From the NCBI GenBank assembly GCA_002421685.1, contig DISB01000008.1:62001-126000 (forward strand): a stretch of DNA of 64,000 nt, written 5' to 3'. The notes beneath the pieces are model-generated. The model saw only the letters and a program-made list of their open reading frames with translations, was not told the DNA's origin and searched no databases. This DNA is from Bacteroidetes bacterium UBA6221 (GTDB lineage Bacteria; Bacteroidota; Bacteroidia; Chitinophagales; Chitinophagaceae). The position numbers and the translations under genes were made by a program. Positions 35,131-43,738 of this stretch are shown here, one piece after another (within the stretch, counting starts at the first letter, position 1; each line of letters begins with the position of its first letter).

Positions 35131-36762
35131 TTACTCAAATATCTCTTTCAGCGATTTCGGCCGTTTGGCTTCATGCCACTGAAAGCGGCTGAGTTTCATA
35201 TTGGGCAGGTCGGCCTTGTCCATGGGCGTCATTTGCTGTTTAACGTCTTGTTCAAAATAAATATAGGATATTTCCTGGTTGTCGAACAATACCCGCATCC
35301 TGGCGCTGCTGGCCTGGTTGACACCTATATATGCATCATTGTCATCCTTAGAATACTGGATAGCTTCAGCGTTAGGCCTTACAATTACTTCTTTTATCGA
35401 ATTGTCTTCAAAATATCCCGTCAGCGTTTTACCCTGTACCTGGTCATACAGTTGGGCTTTATCCGGGCCTGATTGCGATACTACAAACGCCTTGTCTGGC
35501 ACATACAGCTTTTTCAGCTTATTGCTGTCTGTGTACAGCAATATTGTATCGCCTGTTATCTGACTTCTACGCGACCATACTATTGGGTCGTATATCATAC
35601 GAAGGATGGAATCTTTCTGCGAGTAGGCGATGCTATCGCACAATCCCTGCATAGAATCGGAAAATATCTTCACATGATGATAACCGATAAAAAAGCGAAG
35701 ATCAGCCGTATCTTCCACGGCAGTAGTATCGGCTATCATTACCTCTACCTGCTTTTTGTTTTTGCCCTTACCTTCAGTACGCACCACCTTAATACTATCC
35801 TTAACGGCTACAACAGGCGCCATAAAAAAGGTATCGGCCCTGATGAAGAGACTGTCCTCGCCATTCATTTTTTTCAATACGGGCCTGATGGTAGCCAGCG
35901 TTGTCTTGCGGCGCTCGTCCATGTCCGCATACTGGCAATACAACGTTATATCTTGCACTGTATCAATGGCTATAACGTTGCCCCGCGCTTTGGCAAATGC
36001 GACAAGCTTGTCGTAGTACATACTATCCGCCTCCATGTACTGTTCTTTGGTAAGAATAGATGAACGGCAAGGGAAATGAGCTCGTTGCAATTTACTCTCG
36101 TAAGTGCCGCAATGCGTGGTGAGCACCGAAGAATCGCTGGTTATAACCGAGGCGCCAAAAAAGGTAGTGATCTTCGTCTCGGTATTATACCCCATATCGT
36201 CAGATACAATCTTATATTCCGGGTCGTACACATGCACGTCCTCTGTAAAACGTGCATCCTTGCTACGCAAATTATATACGCCCGAATTGCTGGTCAGTGT
36301 TGTGGCATCGCTTTGCAGGGTGCCCCCCTGCGAATAAATACCGATCTTCGTATTCATGTCATAATACACCTCCGTAGCCCAAAGATTATCTTTCCCGTCG
36401 GTAAGGCTGACATTCCCCTGCAGGTATGCGAGTTTTTTGTTGCCTGTATATTTCAGGTAGTCGCTTATGGCCTGTGTGCCGTCGGGCTGGGTGATCATGA
36501 CATTGCCAAAGGCTTCCACATTGTTTGTCTTCAGGTTTACATAGGCGCTATCGCAATACATGGAGTTTTCTTCCTGCATAAGATGCACGTCCCCTACCAG
36601 CTTATTAAAGGAATTGGTATCAGTTTGTATATACTCCTGGTACTCAGCTTTTATTATTTGTACATCTACCTTTTTTGACGTATCCGGCCCCTCCTGTGCG
36701 TATAATTTATTCAGCATACACAGGTTCAATATATTGAACAAAAAGAGTGGCAGCAGCTTCAT
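35131..36762 (-). CDS. OstA/LptA-like protein
   Basis: The 543-residue protein has a signal peptide (about 1-22, ending LYAQ) and repeated short beta strands of the OstA/LptA jelly-roll type, with patterns such as FNKLVGDVHLMQEENSMYCD and AFGNVMITQPDGTQAISDYL. LptA bridges the periplasm for lipopolysaccharide transport; this protein is about three times longer, as is common in Bacteroidota OstA-like proteins. The ATG at 36762 starts the signal peptide; an in-frame start upstream would overlap mlaD. It follows mlaD after 43 nt, making an outer-membrane lipid operon. Confidence 0.8.
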   Translation of the reverse strand: MKLLPLFLFNILNLCMLNKLYAQEGPDTSKKVDVQIIKAEYQEYIQTDTNSFNKLVGDVHLMQEENSMYCDSAYVNLKTNNVEAFGNVMITQPDGTQAISDYLKYTGNKKLAYLQGNVSLTDGKDNLWATEVYYDMNTKIGIYSQGGTLQSDATTLTSNSGVYNLRSKDARFTEDVHVYDPEYKIVSDDMGYNTETKITTFFGASVITSDSSVLTTHCGTYESKLQRAHFPCRSSILTKEQYMEADSMYYDKLVAFAKARGNVIAIDTVQDITLYCQYADMDERRKTTLATIRPVLKKMNGEDSLFIRADTFFMAPVVAVKDSIKVVRTEGKGKNKKQVEVMIADTTAVEDTADLRFFIGYHHVKIFSDSMQGLCDSIAYSQKDSILRMIYDPIVWSRRSQITGDTILLYTDSNKLKKLYVPDKAFVVSQSGPDKAQLYDQVQGKTLTGYFEDNSIKEVIVRPNAEAIQYSKDDNDAYIGVNQASSARMRVLFDNQEISYIYFEQDVKQQMTPMDKADLPNMKLSRFQWHEAKRPKSLKEIFE

Positions 36763-36805
36763 TGCGGGTATAACTATCCTTTTAGCTGAATATTGCAGGC
36801 CCGGC

Positions 36806-37753
36806 TTAATTTTTATTTTTCTTACCAAATATTGTAATGTTAATATACCTCCACGGACGGGCATTAATATCAGCTATCAGTTCGTCCAATGTTTTTATTG
36901 TGGTCGTCAGGTTGGAGTAGAGGTGCTTATCGTTTACCATCAGTCCCAGCGAGCCTTCATTATTATTTATTTTTTCCAGGATGCTGTGCAATTGCCCGGC
37001 TGCAGATTGCAGTTCTTTTACCGTTTCCTGTATAGGTGCCGCAGAAAGGTTGTTGGTAGTTGTTTCAGCATTCTTTATAATATTCGATATACTTTGATTG
37101 TTATCTGCGATATTGGATGTTATGCTATTGGCATTCCTGATTACAGCAGCCAGTTGTTCACTTTCGCGGTTAAGCGTGGACGAAAGCTCGGAGAAATTCT
37201 TCATGGTTACGTCCAGCGATGTAACTGTATTGGCCAGGCTTTTTGCCGTATTCTCATTCAGTACGCCGCTCACTCCTATCAATACAGTGTCCAGTGTAGC
37301 GACAACATGCCTTAAATCAGTAATAAGAGGTGATAACTCAAGGGAAATATTGTCTATAACGCCTCCTTCAATAGAGCCCGGCAGTATAGAGCCGTCCTCC
37401 GCCATCTGCGTGCCGGTAGCCATATTCAGGCGGATGATTTTCGTCCCCAGCAGGTCGGCAGATGCAAGTTCCGCCGTAGTGCCTACAGGAACGGCAACCT
37501 TTTTGCTCACGGCAAGCGTCACTCTTACTTTTTCGCTATCTACCAGCTCAATAGCCGATACCCTGCCCACGCTAAGGCCTTTCAATTGAACGGAAGCGGA
37601 TGACTGCAGGCCCTGTACATTATCGTAATATACATAATATTCATTTTCGCCCGAAAACAGGTTAGCACCTTTCAGGAAATAGAACCCCGCCAGGAACACT
37701 ACTATTGATATCGCTACTAAAAGTCCGGTCCTCGCCTCTTTAGAGAATGTCAT
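36806..37753 (-). CDS. mlaD: MlaD family (MCE domain) phospholipid transport protein
   Basis: The 315-residue protein has one N-terminal membrane helix (about 9-27) and an MCE domain at about 35-115 (VYYDNVQGLQSSASVQLKGL to LLGTKIIRLNM). A long helical coiled-coil region (about 150-290) follows. MCE proteins form rings that move phospholipids through the periplasm with the MlaE permease. It is the first gene of a pair with the OstA-like gene; mlaE lies alone at 10242-10985 and no MlaF ATPase is seen. Confidence 0.88.
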   Translation of the reverse strand: MTFSKEARTGLLVAISIVVFLAGFYFLKGANLFSGENEYYVYYDNVQGLQSSASVQLKGLSVGRVSAIELVDSEKVRVTLAVSKKVAVPVGTTAELASADLLGTKIIRLNMATGTQMAEDGSILPGSIEGGVIDNISLELSPLITDLRHVVATLDTVLIGVSGVLNENTAKSLANTVTSLDVTMKNFSELSSTLNRESEQLAAVIRNANSITSNIADNNQSISNIIKNAETTTNNLSAAPIQETVKELQSAAGQLHSILEKINNNEGSLGLMVNDKHLYSNLTTTIKTLDELIADINARPWRYINITIFGKKNKN

Positions 37754-37774
37754 ATGCCATGGTCATTTGATTAG

Positions 37775-37782
37775 CAAAAGTA
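37775..37782 (-). promoter_or_regulatory. -7 box TACTTTTG for mlaD, inside the upstream hairpin
   Basis: TACTTTTG ends 21 nt before the mlaD ATG. Its first seven bases are the last bases of the 3' arm of the hairpin that ends the upstream gene, so stop and start signals share sequence. Confidence 0.45.
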
Positions 37783-37817
37783 ATAAAGGTCGCGTAATAG
37801 CGGCCTTTATTACTTTT
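37776..37817 (-). terminator. Long hairpin after the TolB-like gene
   Basis: AAAAGTAATAAAGG and CCTTTATTACTTTT form a perfect 14 bp stem, extended by an inner CGC/GCG. It begins about 20 nt after the stop of the 1122-residue protein. Confidence 0.7.
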
Positions 37818-37835
37818 AATTATTACTCTAAGGCA

Positions 37836-40800
37836 CTAAAAATCAGTGCCAATAGAGAAATGTAACAACGGACTCTTCCTGTGGTTATCGGTATTCCAGG
37901 CGCAGTCTAACCTCAGGAAGTACCCAAACATAAGGGTACGAAGGCCGGCGCCATACCCTAAACCGAATACGCCCTTCGTATCGTCGATAGACACGATAAC
38001 AGGGTCATTAATAAAGGCATAAGTACCCGGTTTGGGGAATATTTTATCATTACTTACGTTGGCCTCAGTCGGCCACAAACCATACCATCCGGAACCAACA
38101 TCCGCGAATGCCACCAATTGCATATTGCGCAATATTGTTGATTGTATAGGGCGTTTGATAAAAGTGGATAATACCGGCAACCTGAATTCGGTATTGAGTA
38201 CCGCATAAGTATTTCCGTTCCATGAATTCTGTTCGTAACCGCGCATATTAGTGGTCAGGGCCTGGAATGCATAGTTTTCCCCGGCGCGTATAGGTGTCTG
38301 ATCGGCATATTTTGCCCATAGCCAGTTGTCGACGCCGCCCACAAAGTACAGTACTTTTTTGTTGCCTCCTGAATGCGCCGCCGCAAACCGGGCCGCCCAG
38401 GTAAAGTTTTTGTATATTTTATGATAGTACCGGAAGTCGGTACCGAGGTTGTAGAACCCACCGGTCTGCCCGTTGAACTGGTACATGTACTCTCCGTAAA
38501 ACTTAAACCTGAACCCTCTATAGATATTTATAACGGGATTGATGGTGTTGTCAAAGACGTATTCCGCTTTACTCATCACCCAATATTTCCGTCTGTCCGG
38601 TTCGGGAAAGCTTAGGCTCAATATATCCTGCGCCTTATAGTCATGTGCATCCCTACGCAAGCCCAGGTGCAGGCGTATACTTTCAAATTTATTAAGCGGA
38701 TAGCTGACTGTACCCTGTACAAGGTCCATCGCTGTCTTCGACAATTGCTCGTTCTGAAACTCCTTTATTGTACCGGCTACTGTATCTATCTCCACATAAG
38801 GCACATCTACATTACGCAACGTCGTTTGCCGCAGGTACAAGATACTCCAGTCAACACGGCGTTTGTTGTTTTCAAACTGCATAAAATAAGCCATACCCGA
38901 AAAATTAATGGGCAACCTAACCCCGCCGGTGAATCTGTAGTCTTCCATCAGGTCGTCGAGACTAACAGTGAGCATACCGCCCAAACTGGGATTGACGAAT
39001 TTATTTTTATTTATGGCTGCTGGTTGATACCTCGTGAACAGTACTGTATTATCCAATTTAATGGTGAGGTAATCAGGTTTGAAATAAACCCTGTACGGCT
39101 TTGGCCTCAGGTTCATATAGGTACTATCTGCACCGGCTTCTTCCTCCGCTTCAGCTAACCGGGTTTGCCTGTTTTTCTTCTGGTTGGCAGGTGCTCTTTC
39201 TTCCACTACTTCTTCGGTCTCTTCTTCCGCCTGTTCAAACTGTGTCTGGAATGCATTGCCGCGTTTCAATACAGGCTCAGCTTTTGTTTCACCTTGTGTG
39301 GCGCCGGTAGAGGCTCCGCTACTTATCATACTACTTTTTTTCTGTGCTTCCGATTGTTTCAGCAAAGTTGGTGTTAACTCCTGTGCCGGCAGGCCTTGTT
39401 TAGGTTGCACCAATGGCCTGTAATATATTTTATATTTTCCTCCTTCTCTTACTACGTGCGCAGCCTGGTTGCTTACCGGGCTGTATTGATGCGCCAGTAT
39501 GTTGGACGGATAGTCGGTTACGGGCATTGTGTAAGCTGAATCCTTGTTGCGGGCATCGTTTTTCAGCATAATAAGATACTGGTTGTTGATGCCGTTCTGA
39601 TTATACAGATACGCGTAGTTGTCTGTGCCGTATTGTATCGGTTGTGTTACATCCCCTGTACTAACGTGTGTAAGCTGCAGCAATTCCCTCTGGCGGGTTG
39701 TAGTGTTGTAAAAATAGACATTCATCGGCCCTGTGGGCAATTCATTGACACCCAGGGGCACATCAATATTGGGTTTGGGCCTGTTTGAAAGAAAAAGTAT
39801 TCCCCTGCGTGAACCGCCGCTGACATACCACGGCTGAACGTCGTCCCAGGCATCATTAGTAATATTTTTCATTCTTTTTCCACGAATGGTGAACTCGTAC
39901 AAATCAGTTCTGCTTTTCTTCACAGCAGAAAAAATCATCTTGTCATCGTCCTCCATAAAGGTCATACCCAGCGCCCTGTCAAACCTGTTGGCAGGTATTT
40001 CGTAGTTTTCTATCTGCGCTTTTATGGCGTTGTAGATACGCAAGTGTGTTGCATTACCCTTGCGGTACAATATGGCAAGTTTATAACCGGTATTCGACCA
40101 GGTAATGATGGGATAGTTGGGGTCCGGGCTGGCGCTGTAGTCCAATTTACCCCCTTCCATTACGGTAGAACGTACTTGTGTAGCAGCGGTTCTTTGTATG
40201 TGTACTTTGAACTCACCATCCTTCCATGCAACATACGCTACATCCTTTCCGTTTGGAGAAACCCTTATATCCCGGATAATTGTACCATCCCCGGGCACAT
40301 CGATTTCAATCAGTGCTTTAGTTGTGTCCAGGTTTTCCTGCATCACAATATCTTTTGCATACACATCCCTGTAAAATACCAGTACAGAATCGTACGCTTC
40401 TTTCACTTTCATACCCAGTGTCATTTTCACGCCCTGGTTCAGGCTGCTTTTCAATTGTGTGGTGTACACCAGGTTTTTCATATCGTTTTCCCCATACCTG
40501 TCAGACACATATTTCCAGAAAGCTTTTCCTGCCAGTTCAGGGTTTACTTCAGCCAATTTGTAAAAACCTTCATCAGGATAAGTTTCCATCAGGTTCTTCC
40601 ATTCGCTGTTGGCCTCTGCATCCCAGCCATCTACCAGGTAAGCGATAAAACCATTTACCGTCCATTCCGGCAGATTCATCAATATCGCATTGCGCACTAC
40701 CTCGCGAAGCGTTTCACCAAACAACATTCTCTCCATCACCACGCGCGCCATACCTGAACGGGTTTGCCTGCGCAGGTCTGTATGCACGCCTGTATAATAT

Positions 40801-41204
40801 ACTACCAGTTTATCGCCTACTATATCTACAGTGCCCGCAGGAATGTCCTGTAGCTGAGAATCCGATTTCCTGCCGATATTGGTCTGCTTGTATTCGTCGT
40901 ATGTGTTGTAAAGGATGATGTTGAAGCGTGCGGGAAACTGTCCGCCCAATTTGCCTTCGATGACGTTGATATCGTTTTCTACTTGCTCTGCCACATACCT
41001 GGCCAGGTCAATACCCGCTCTATCATAGTGGTAGATACGGAAGTGCTTAGTGTCAAAATATTTCCATTTAAACGTCCTGTGTTGCAATCTGTTTTGACCG
41101 TATGTCTCCACATTTGTTTGTGCAAATGGCATATCCCTGAATGTGAAAAACAAAGCAGCTGTCAGTATTAATGACGGTATAGTAAGCCTTAGGCTGAAGT
41201 GCAT
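37836..41204 (-). CDS. Large outer-membrane protein: peptidase-MA-like, TolB-type propeller and C-terminal barrel
   Basis: The 1122-residue protein has a signal peptide (about 1-29). The first domain (about 40-300) resembles the peptidase MA fold (FNIILYNTYDEYKQTNIG) but the place of HExxH reads VVMERMLFGE, so it is probably inactive. A TolB-like beta propeller follows at about 310-640 (SPNGKDVAYVAWKDGEFKV and similar blades). A charged, Glu-rich linker (about 640-740) leads to a beta-barrel region that ends in Phe, as outer-membrane barrels do. Similar long proteins occur across Bacteroidota, often named TolB-like; the role is unknown. A terminator separates it from mlaD. Confidence 0.72.
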   Translation of the reverse strand: MHFSLRLTIPSLILTAALFFTFRDMPFAQTNVETYGQNRLQHRTFKWKYFDTKHFRIYHYDRAGIDLARYVAEQVENDINVIEGKLGGQFPARFNIILYNTYDEYKQTNIGRKSDSQLQDIPAGTVDIVGDKLVVYYTGVHTDLRRQTRSGMARVVMERMLFGETLREVVRNAILMNLPEWTVNGFIAYLVDGWDAEANSEWKNLMETYPDEGFYKLAEVNPELAGKAFWKYVSDRYGENDMKNLVYTTQLKSSLNQGVKMTLGMKVKEAYDSVLVFYRDVYAKDIVMQENLDTTKALIEIDVPGDGTIIRDIRVSPNGKDVAYVAWKDGEFKVHIQRTAATQVRSTVMEGGKLDYSASPDPNYPIITWSNTGYKLAILYRKGNATHLRIYNAIKAQIENYEIPANRFDRALGMTFMEDDDKMIFSAVKKSRTDLYEFTIRGKRMKNITNDAWDDVQPWYVSGGSRRGILFLSNRPKPNIDVPLGVNELPTGPMNVYFYNTTTRQRELLQLTHVSTGDVTQPIQYGTDNYAYLYNQNGINNQYLIMLKNDARNKDSAYTMPVTDYPSNILAHQYSPVSNQAAHVVREGGKYKIYYRPLVQPKQGLPAQELTPTLLKQSEAQKKSSMISSGASTGATQGETKAEPVLKRGNAFQTQFEQAEEETEEVVEERAPANQKKNRQTRLAEAEEEAGADSTYMNLRPKPYRVYFKPDYLTIKLDNTVLFTRYQPAAINKNKFVNPSLGGMLTVSLDDLMEDYRFTGGVRLPINFSGMAYFMQFENNKRRVDWSILYLRQTTLRNVDVPYVEIDTVAGTIKEFQNEQLSKTAMDLVQGTVSYPLNKFESIRLHLGLRRDAHDYKAQDILSLSFPEPDRRKYWVMSKAEYVFDNTINPVINIYRGFRFKFYGEYMYQFNGQTGGFYNLGTDFRYYHKIYKNFTWAARFAAAHSGGNKKVLYFVGGVDNWLWAKYADQTPIRAGENYAFQALTTNMRGYEQNSWNGNTYAVLNTEFRLPVLSTFIKRPIQSTILRNMQLVAFADVGSGWYGLWPTEANVSNDKIFPKPGTYAFINDPVIVSIDDTKGVFGLGYGAGLRTLMFGYFLRLDCAWNTDNHRKSPLLHFSIGTDF

Positions 41205-41301
41205 ATCAAAAGAAATTAAGAAAGTTACGGGCAGTTTCTTGCCTTATAAATTCTCCGGTTTAAGTTTGCTACCTAAATTACAGAAAAAAAGGACTTTTCA
41301 C

Positions 41302-41943
41302 ATGCTATATACGCAAACTTTTGTTTTTAATCCATTCCAGGAGAATACCTACCTGGTATATAACGATGCAAAACAATGCTGGATTATAGACCCCGGCATG
41401 TACGATGCATCCGAATTGTCCTATTTTATCAGCTATATAGAGGATAATAAATTAGTCCCGCAAGGCATTATCAATACACATACGCACATTGACCATATTT
41501 TTGGAATTCCCGGGTTGTTGGACAAGTATAAAATACCTTTGGGGATACACGAAAAGGATGCCCCGGTGCTGATGGGAGCTACCGGCTCAGCAGCGCTATT
41601 TGGGTTCGACTATCGCGTTATACCACAACCCACTTTTTATATTCCTGACGGCAAAAAGCTACAATTGGGTGCTGATGAGGTCGACATTTTATTCGTTCCA
41701 GGCCACTCGCCGGGCAGTATAGCGTTTTATTACATGCCCGGAAACTGGGTAATAGCAGGCGACGTGCTTTTTTCGGGCAGTATCGGCCGCACCGACCTTC
41801 CCGGCGGAAACCATAACCAACTTATCGATAGCATAAAAACCCGTTTGCTTACTTTGCCTGAAGCAACAATTGTCTACTCAGGACATGGCCCGGCCACAAC
41901 AATTGGGAATGAGAAAAGATATAATCCTTTCCTTAGTGAGTAG
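41302..41943 (+). CDS. MBL-fold hydrolase (glyoxalase II-like)
   Basis: The 213-residue enzyme is a metallo-beta-lactamase-fold hydrolase. THTHIDH at about 60-66 is the metal motif HxHxDH; GHSPGS, GDVLF and YSGHGP supply the other metal ligands. The short form and motif order resemble YcbL-type glyoxalase II-like hydrolases. The ATG at 41302 starts directly at the family N terminus. Its stop overlaps the convergent phosphatase gene by 11 nt. Substrate not assigned. Confidence 0.85.
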   Translation: MLYTQTFVFNPFQENTYLVYNDAKQCWIIDPGMYDASELSYFISYIEDNKLVPQGIINTHTHIDHIFGIPGLLDKYKIPLGIHEKDAPVLMGATGSAALFGFDYRVIPQPTFYIPDGKKLQLGADEVDILFVPGHSPGSIAFYYMPGNWVIAGDVLFSGSIGRTDLPGGNHNQLIDSIKTRLLTLPEATIVYSGHGPATTIGNEKRYNPFLSE

Positions 41944-42670
41944 ACCTGTCTATCACCAACTCATGGCCTTTTAAAACAGGCACAACAGGATGCAGATCAA
42001 TACTTGCACAATATGCCATATCCTCCTCCAGGCCATACGCGGCAAGCCTTCTGTAATGTGAACTGTCACGCAGCATATCTATCGGCTGCCTGTCGCCCAT
42101 GCTATGATGCAGTACAAGTGCCGCGCGCGCACTATCGCAGTTAATATCAAACGCAGCGGCAAGCCTGCTCACAACGGCGCCTGCAAATAGGGTGTCCTCA
42201 AGATTAAACCTATCTTTCCATGCAGCACATGCCAGCAACACGTTTTTATTTTCTTTCAGCAGGAATTCGCATACTGAACCAAGGTTAAGAAATGAACCTG
42301 TTATAATAGCGTCAGCACCCTTTACCATATGCAACAAGCGGGTTCCATTAGTAGTGGTTAATACCAACGTGCGACCGCTTATAAAATCACGGGTATACTC
42401 AGATGGTGAATTGCCGTATTGCAGCCCTTCTACTATATGGCCATTTCGCTCCCCGGCTGTTACGCTGCCGGCAATACTGTTGCCCAAGGCTATACATTCT
42501 TCAATAGAAGCAACGGGAATAACTGCTTTTGCGTTATTGTACAAGGCTGCAGCGATGGTGGAGGTAGCTCTGAATACGTCAATAATAACCACTACAGCCC
42601 CTTCCGTATCATATAAATGCAATAAAGCAGGGGACAAACACACTTCTAACCGTGGTAATACCTTATTCAT
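41933..42670 (-). CDS. 2-phosphosulfolactate phosphatase-like protein (ComB family)
   Basis: The 245-residue protein matches ComB: VVIIDVFRATSTIAAAL near residue 30, AGERNGHIVEGLQYGNSP, and TTTNGTRLLH. ComB removes phosphate from 2-phosphosulfolactate in coenzyme M synthesis of archaea. Bacteroidota do not make coenzyme M, so here it may serve sulfolactate or another sulfonate. The ATG at 42670 was preferred to the TTG one codon earlier. The 3' end overlaps the convergent MBL gene by 11 nt. Confidence 0.82.
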   Translation of the reverse strand: MNKVLPRLEVCLSPALLHLYDTEGAVVVIIDVFRATSTIAAALYNNAKAVIPVASIEECIALGNSIAGSVTAGERNGHIVEGLQYGNSPSEYTRDFISGRTLVLTTTNGTRLLHMVKGADAIITGSFLNLGSVCEFLLKENKNVLLACAAWKDRFNLEDTLFAGAVVSRLAAAFDINCDSARAALVLHHSMGDRQPIDMLRDSSHYRRLAAYGLEEDMAYCASIDLHPVVPVLKGHELVIDRSTH

Positions 42671-42724
42671 CAACCTTACAATTCGGGTGCAATATTAACT
42701 AAACGGAGCTAAAAAGAATAACAG

Positions 42725-42757
42725 AAAACAAAAAAGCTGCCGTTATCGCGGCAGCTT
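42725..42757 (-). terminator. Terminator after gldN
   Basis: AAGCTGCCG and CGGCAGCTT form a perfect 9 bp stem, followed on the minus strand by TTTTTTGTTTT. It marks the end of the gldKLMN locus. Confidence 0.88.
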
Positions 42758-42780
42758 CTTGTCCTATTATTAAGTTACAA

Positions 42781-43698
42781 TTAGTAAACCCACATATCGT
42801 GTTCTTTATTGAACAGCATTTCTTCGGCTTTTTCACCCTCGTAGAGAGCTTCGAGCGGAGACATGCGCCTGTTGCTATAGCTCAGGTCAAAGGGATTGCT
42901 GGTTTTAACAACTTTGCTTGAGAAGAAACGTCCTTCAAAATAGTCGTGCCATGTCATACGGGCAACGTCATTTTCAGGATTAAAGACCTCATACTGGGCC
43001 AGCATCGGACGAATTTCAGGATAATACAACCAGAACACTGCCTGGGAAGCACGGAAAATACCGGTATTTTCGTCAATAACATCTTTGAATGGAGCGATAC
43101 CAATAATACGTACCACCATGCGGCCCAGGTTGCGGTCAAACATCCAGTCTTCCTTTATCCTGTATTTTGTAATCAGGTCCGGATTGAATTCTCGCCTGGT
43201 AATTACAATTTTTACAGTACCGTCTATCGGATCAACTACTTCGTTGGTATCAGGCTGACCAATCATCATTTCGAGTATCTGATCTTTGGTCAACGCATTG
43301 GTAAAACGGTCATCAACGTTAGAATAAGCTTTGATCTTACCTTTTTTTACAGCATCCAGGATTATCTCTATGAAATAGCCGCCACCGGTATAATCATCAC
43401 CCGGATAACGGAAAGCCATATTCTGCTTTTCGCGAATATCGATCTCCCTCCATACCCTTTTCTTCCACATTACATCGTTTTCGCGCAATGACTGCCATGG
43501 AAGTATCCGGGATACGTGCTCTACCCTGTCGTAAGCCCCGTCCCTAACCAGCGATGGTTTCCATTCGTCATCAACAGCTTCGTAGGAGTTGTACTGAGAT
43601 TGGATATCCTTTATCGAAGTCTCCTGGGCAAAGGCCAATCCACCGAACATTACCATTGCGGTAGTTGCTGCTATTCTGTATGTTTTGAGGATATTCAT
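42781..43698 (-). CDS. gldN: Gliding motility / type IX secretion protein GldN (PorN)
   Basis: The 305-residue periplasmic protein has a signal peptide (about 1-24, ending AFAQ). GldN forms a ring with GldK under the outer membrane that links the GldLM motor to the type IX translocon. Its length and its place last in gldK-gldL-gldM-gldN fit. RIIGIAPFKDVIDENTG and VFWLYYPEIRP are typical stretches of the family. Gap to gldM is 40 nt; a strong terminator follows. Confidence 0.93.
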   Translation of the reverse strand: MNILKTYRIAATTAMVMFGGLAFAQETSIKDIQSQYNSYEAVDDEWKPSLVRDGAYDRVEHVSRILPWQSLRENDVMWKKRVWREIDIREKQNMAFRYPGDDYTGGGYFIEIILDAVKKGKIKAYSNVDDRFTNALTKDQILEMMIGQPDTNEVVDPIDGTVKIVITRREFNPDLITKYRIKEDWMFDRNLGRMVVRIIGIAPFKDVIDENTGIFRASQAVFWLYYPEIRPMLAQYEVFNPENDVARMTWHDYFEGRFFSSKVVKTSNPFDLSYSNRRMSPLEALYEGEKAEEMLFNKEHDMWVY

Positions 43699-43738
43699 AT
43701 TCCTGTAATGATTTGCTTAACGTTAAATTTATAAAAAA

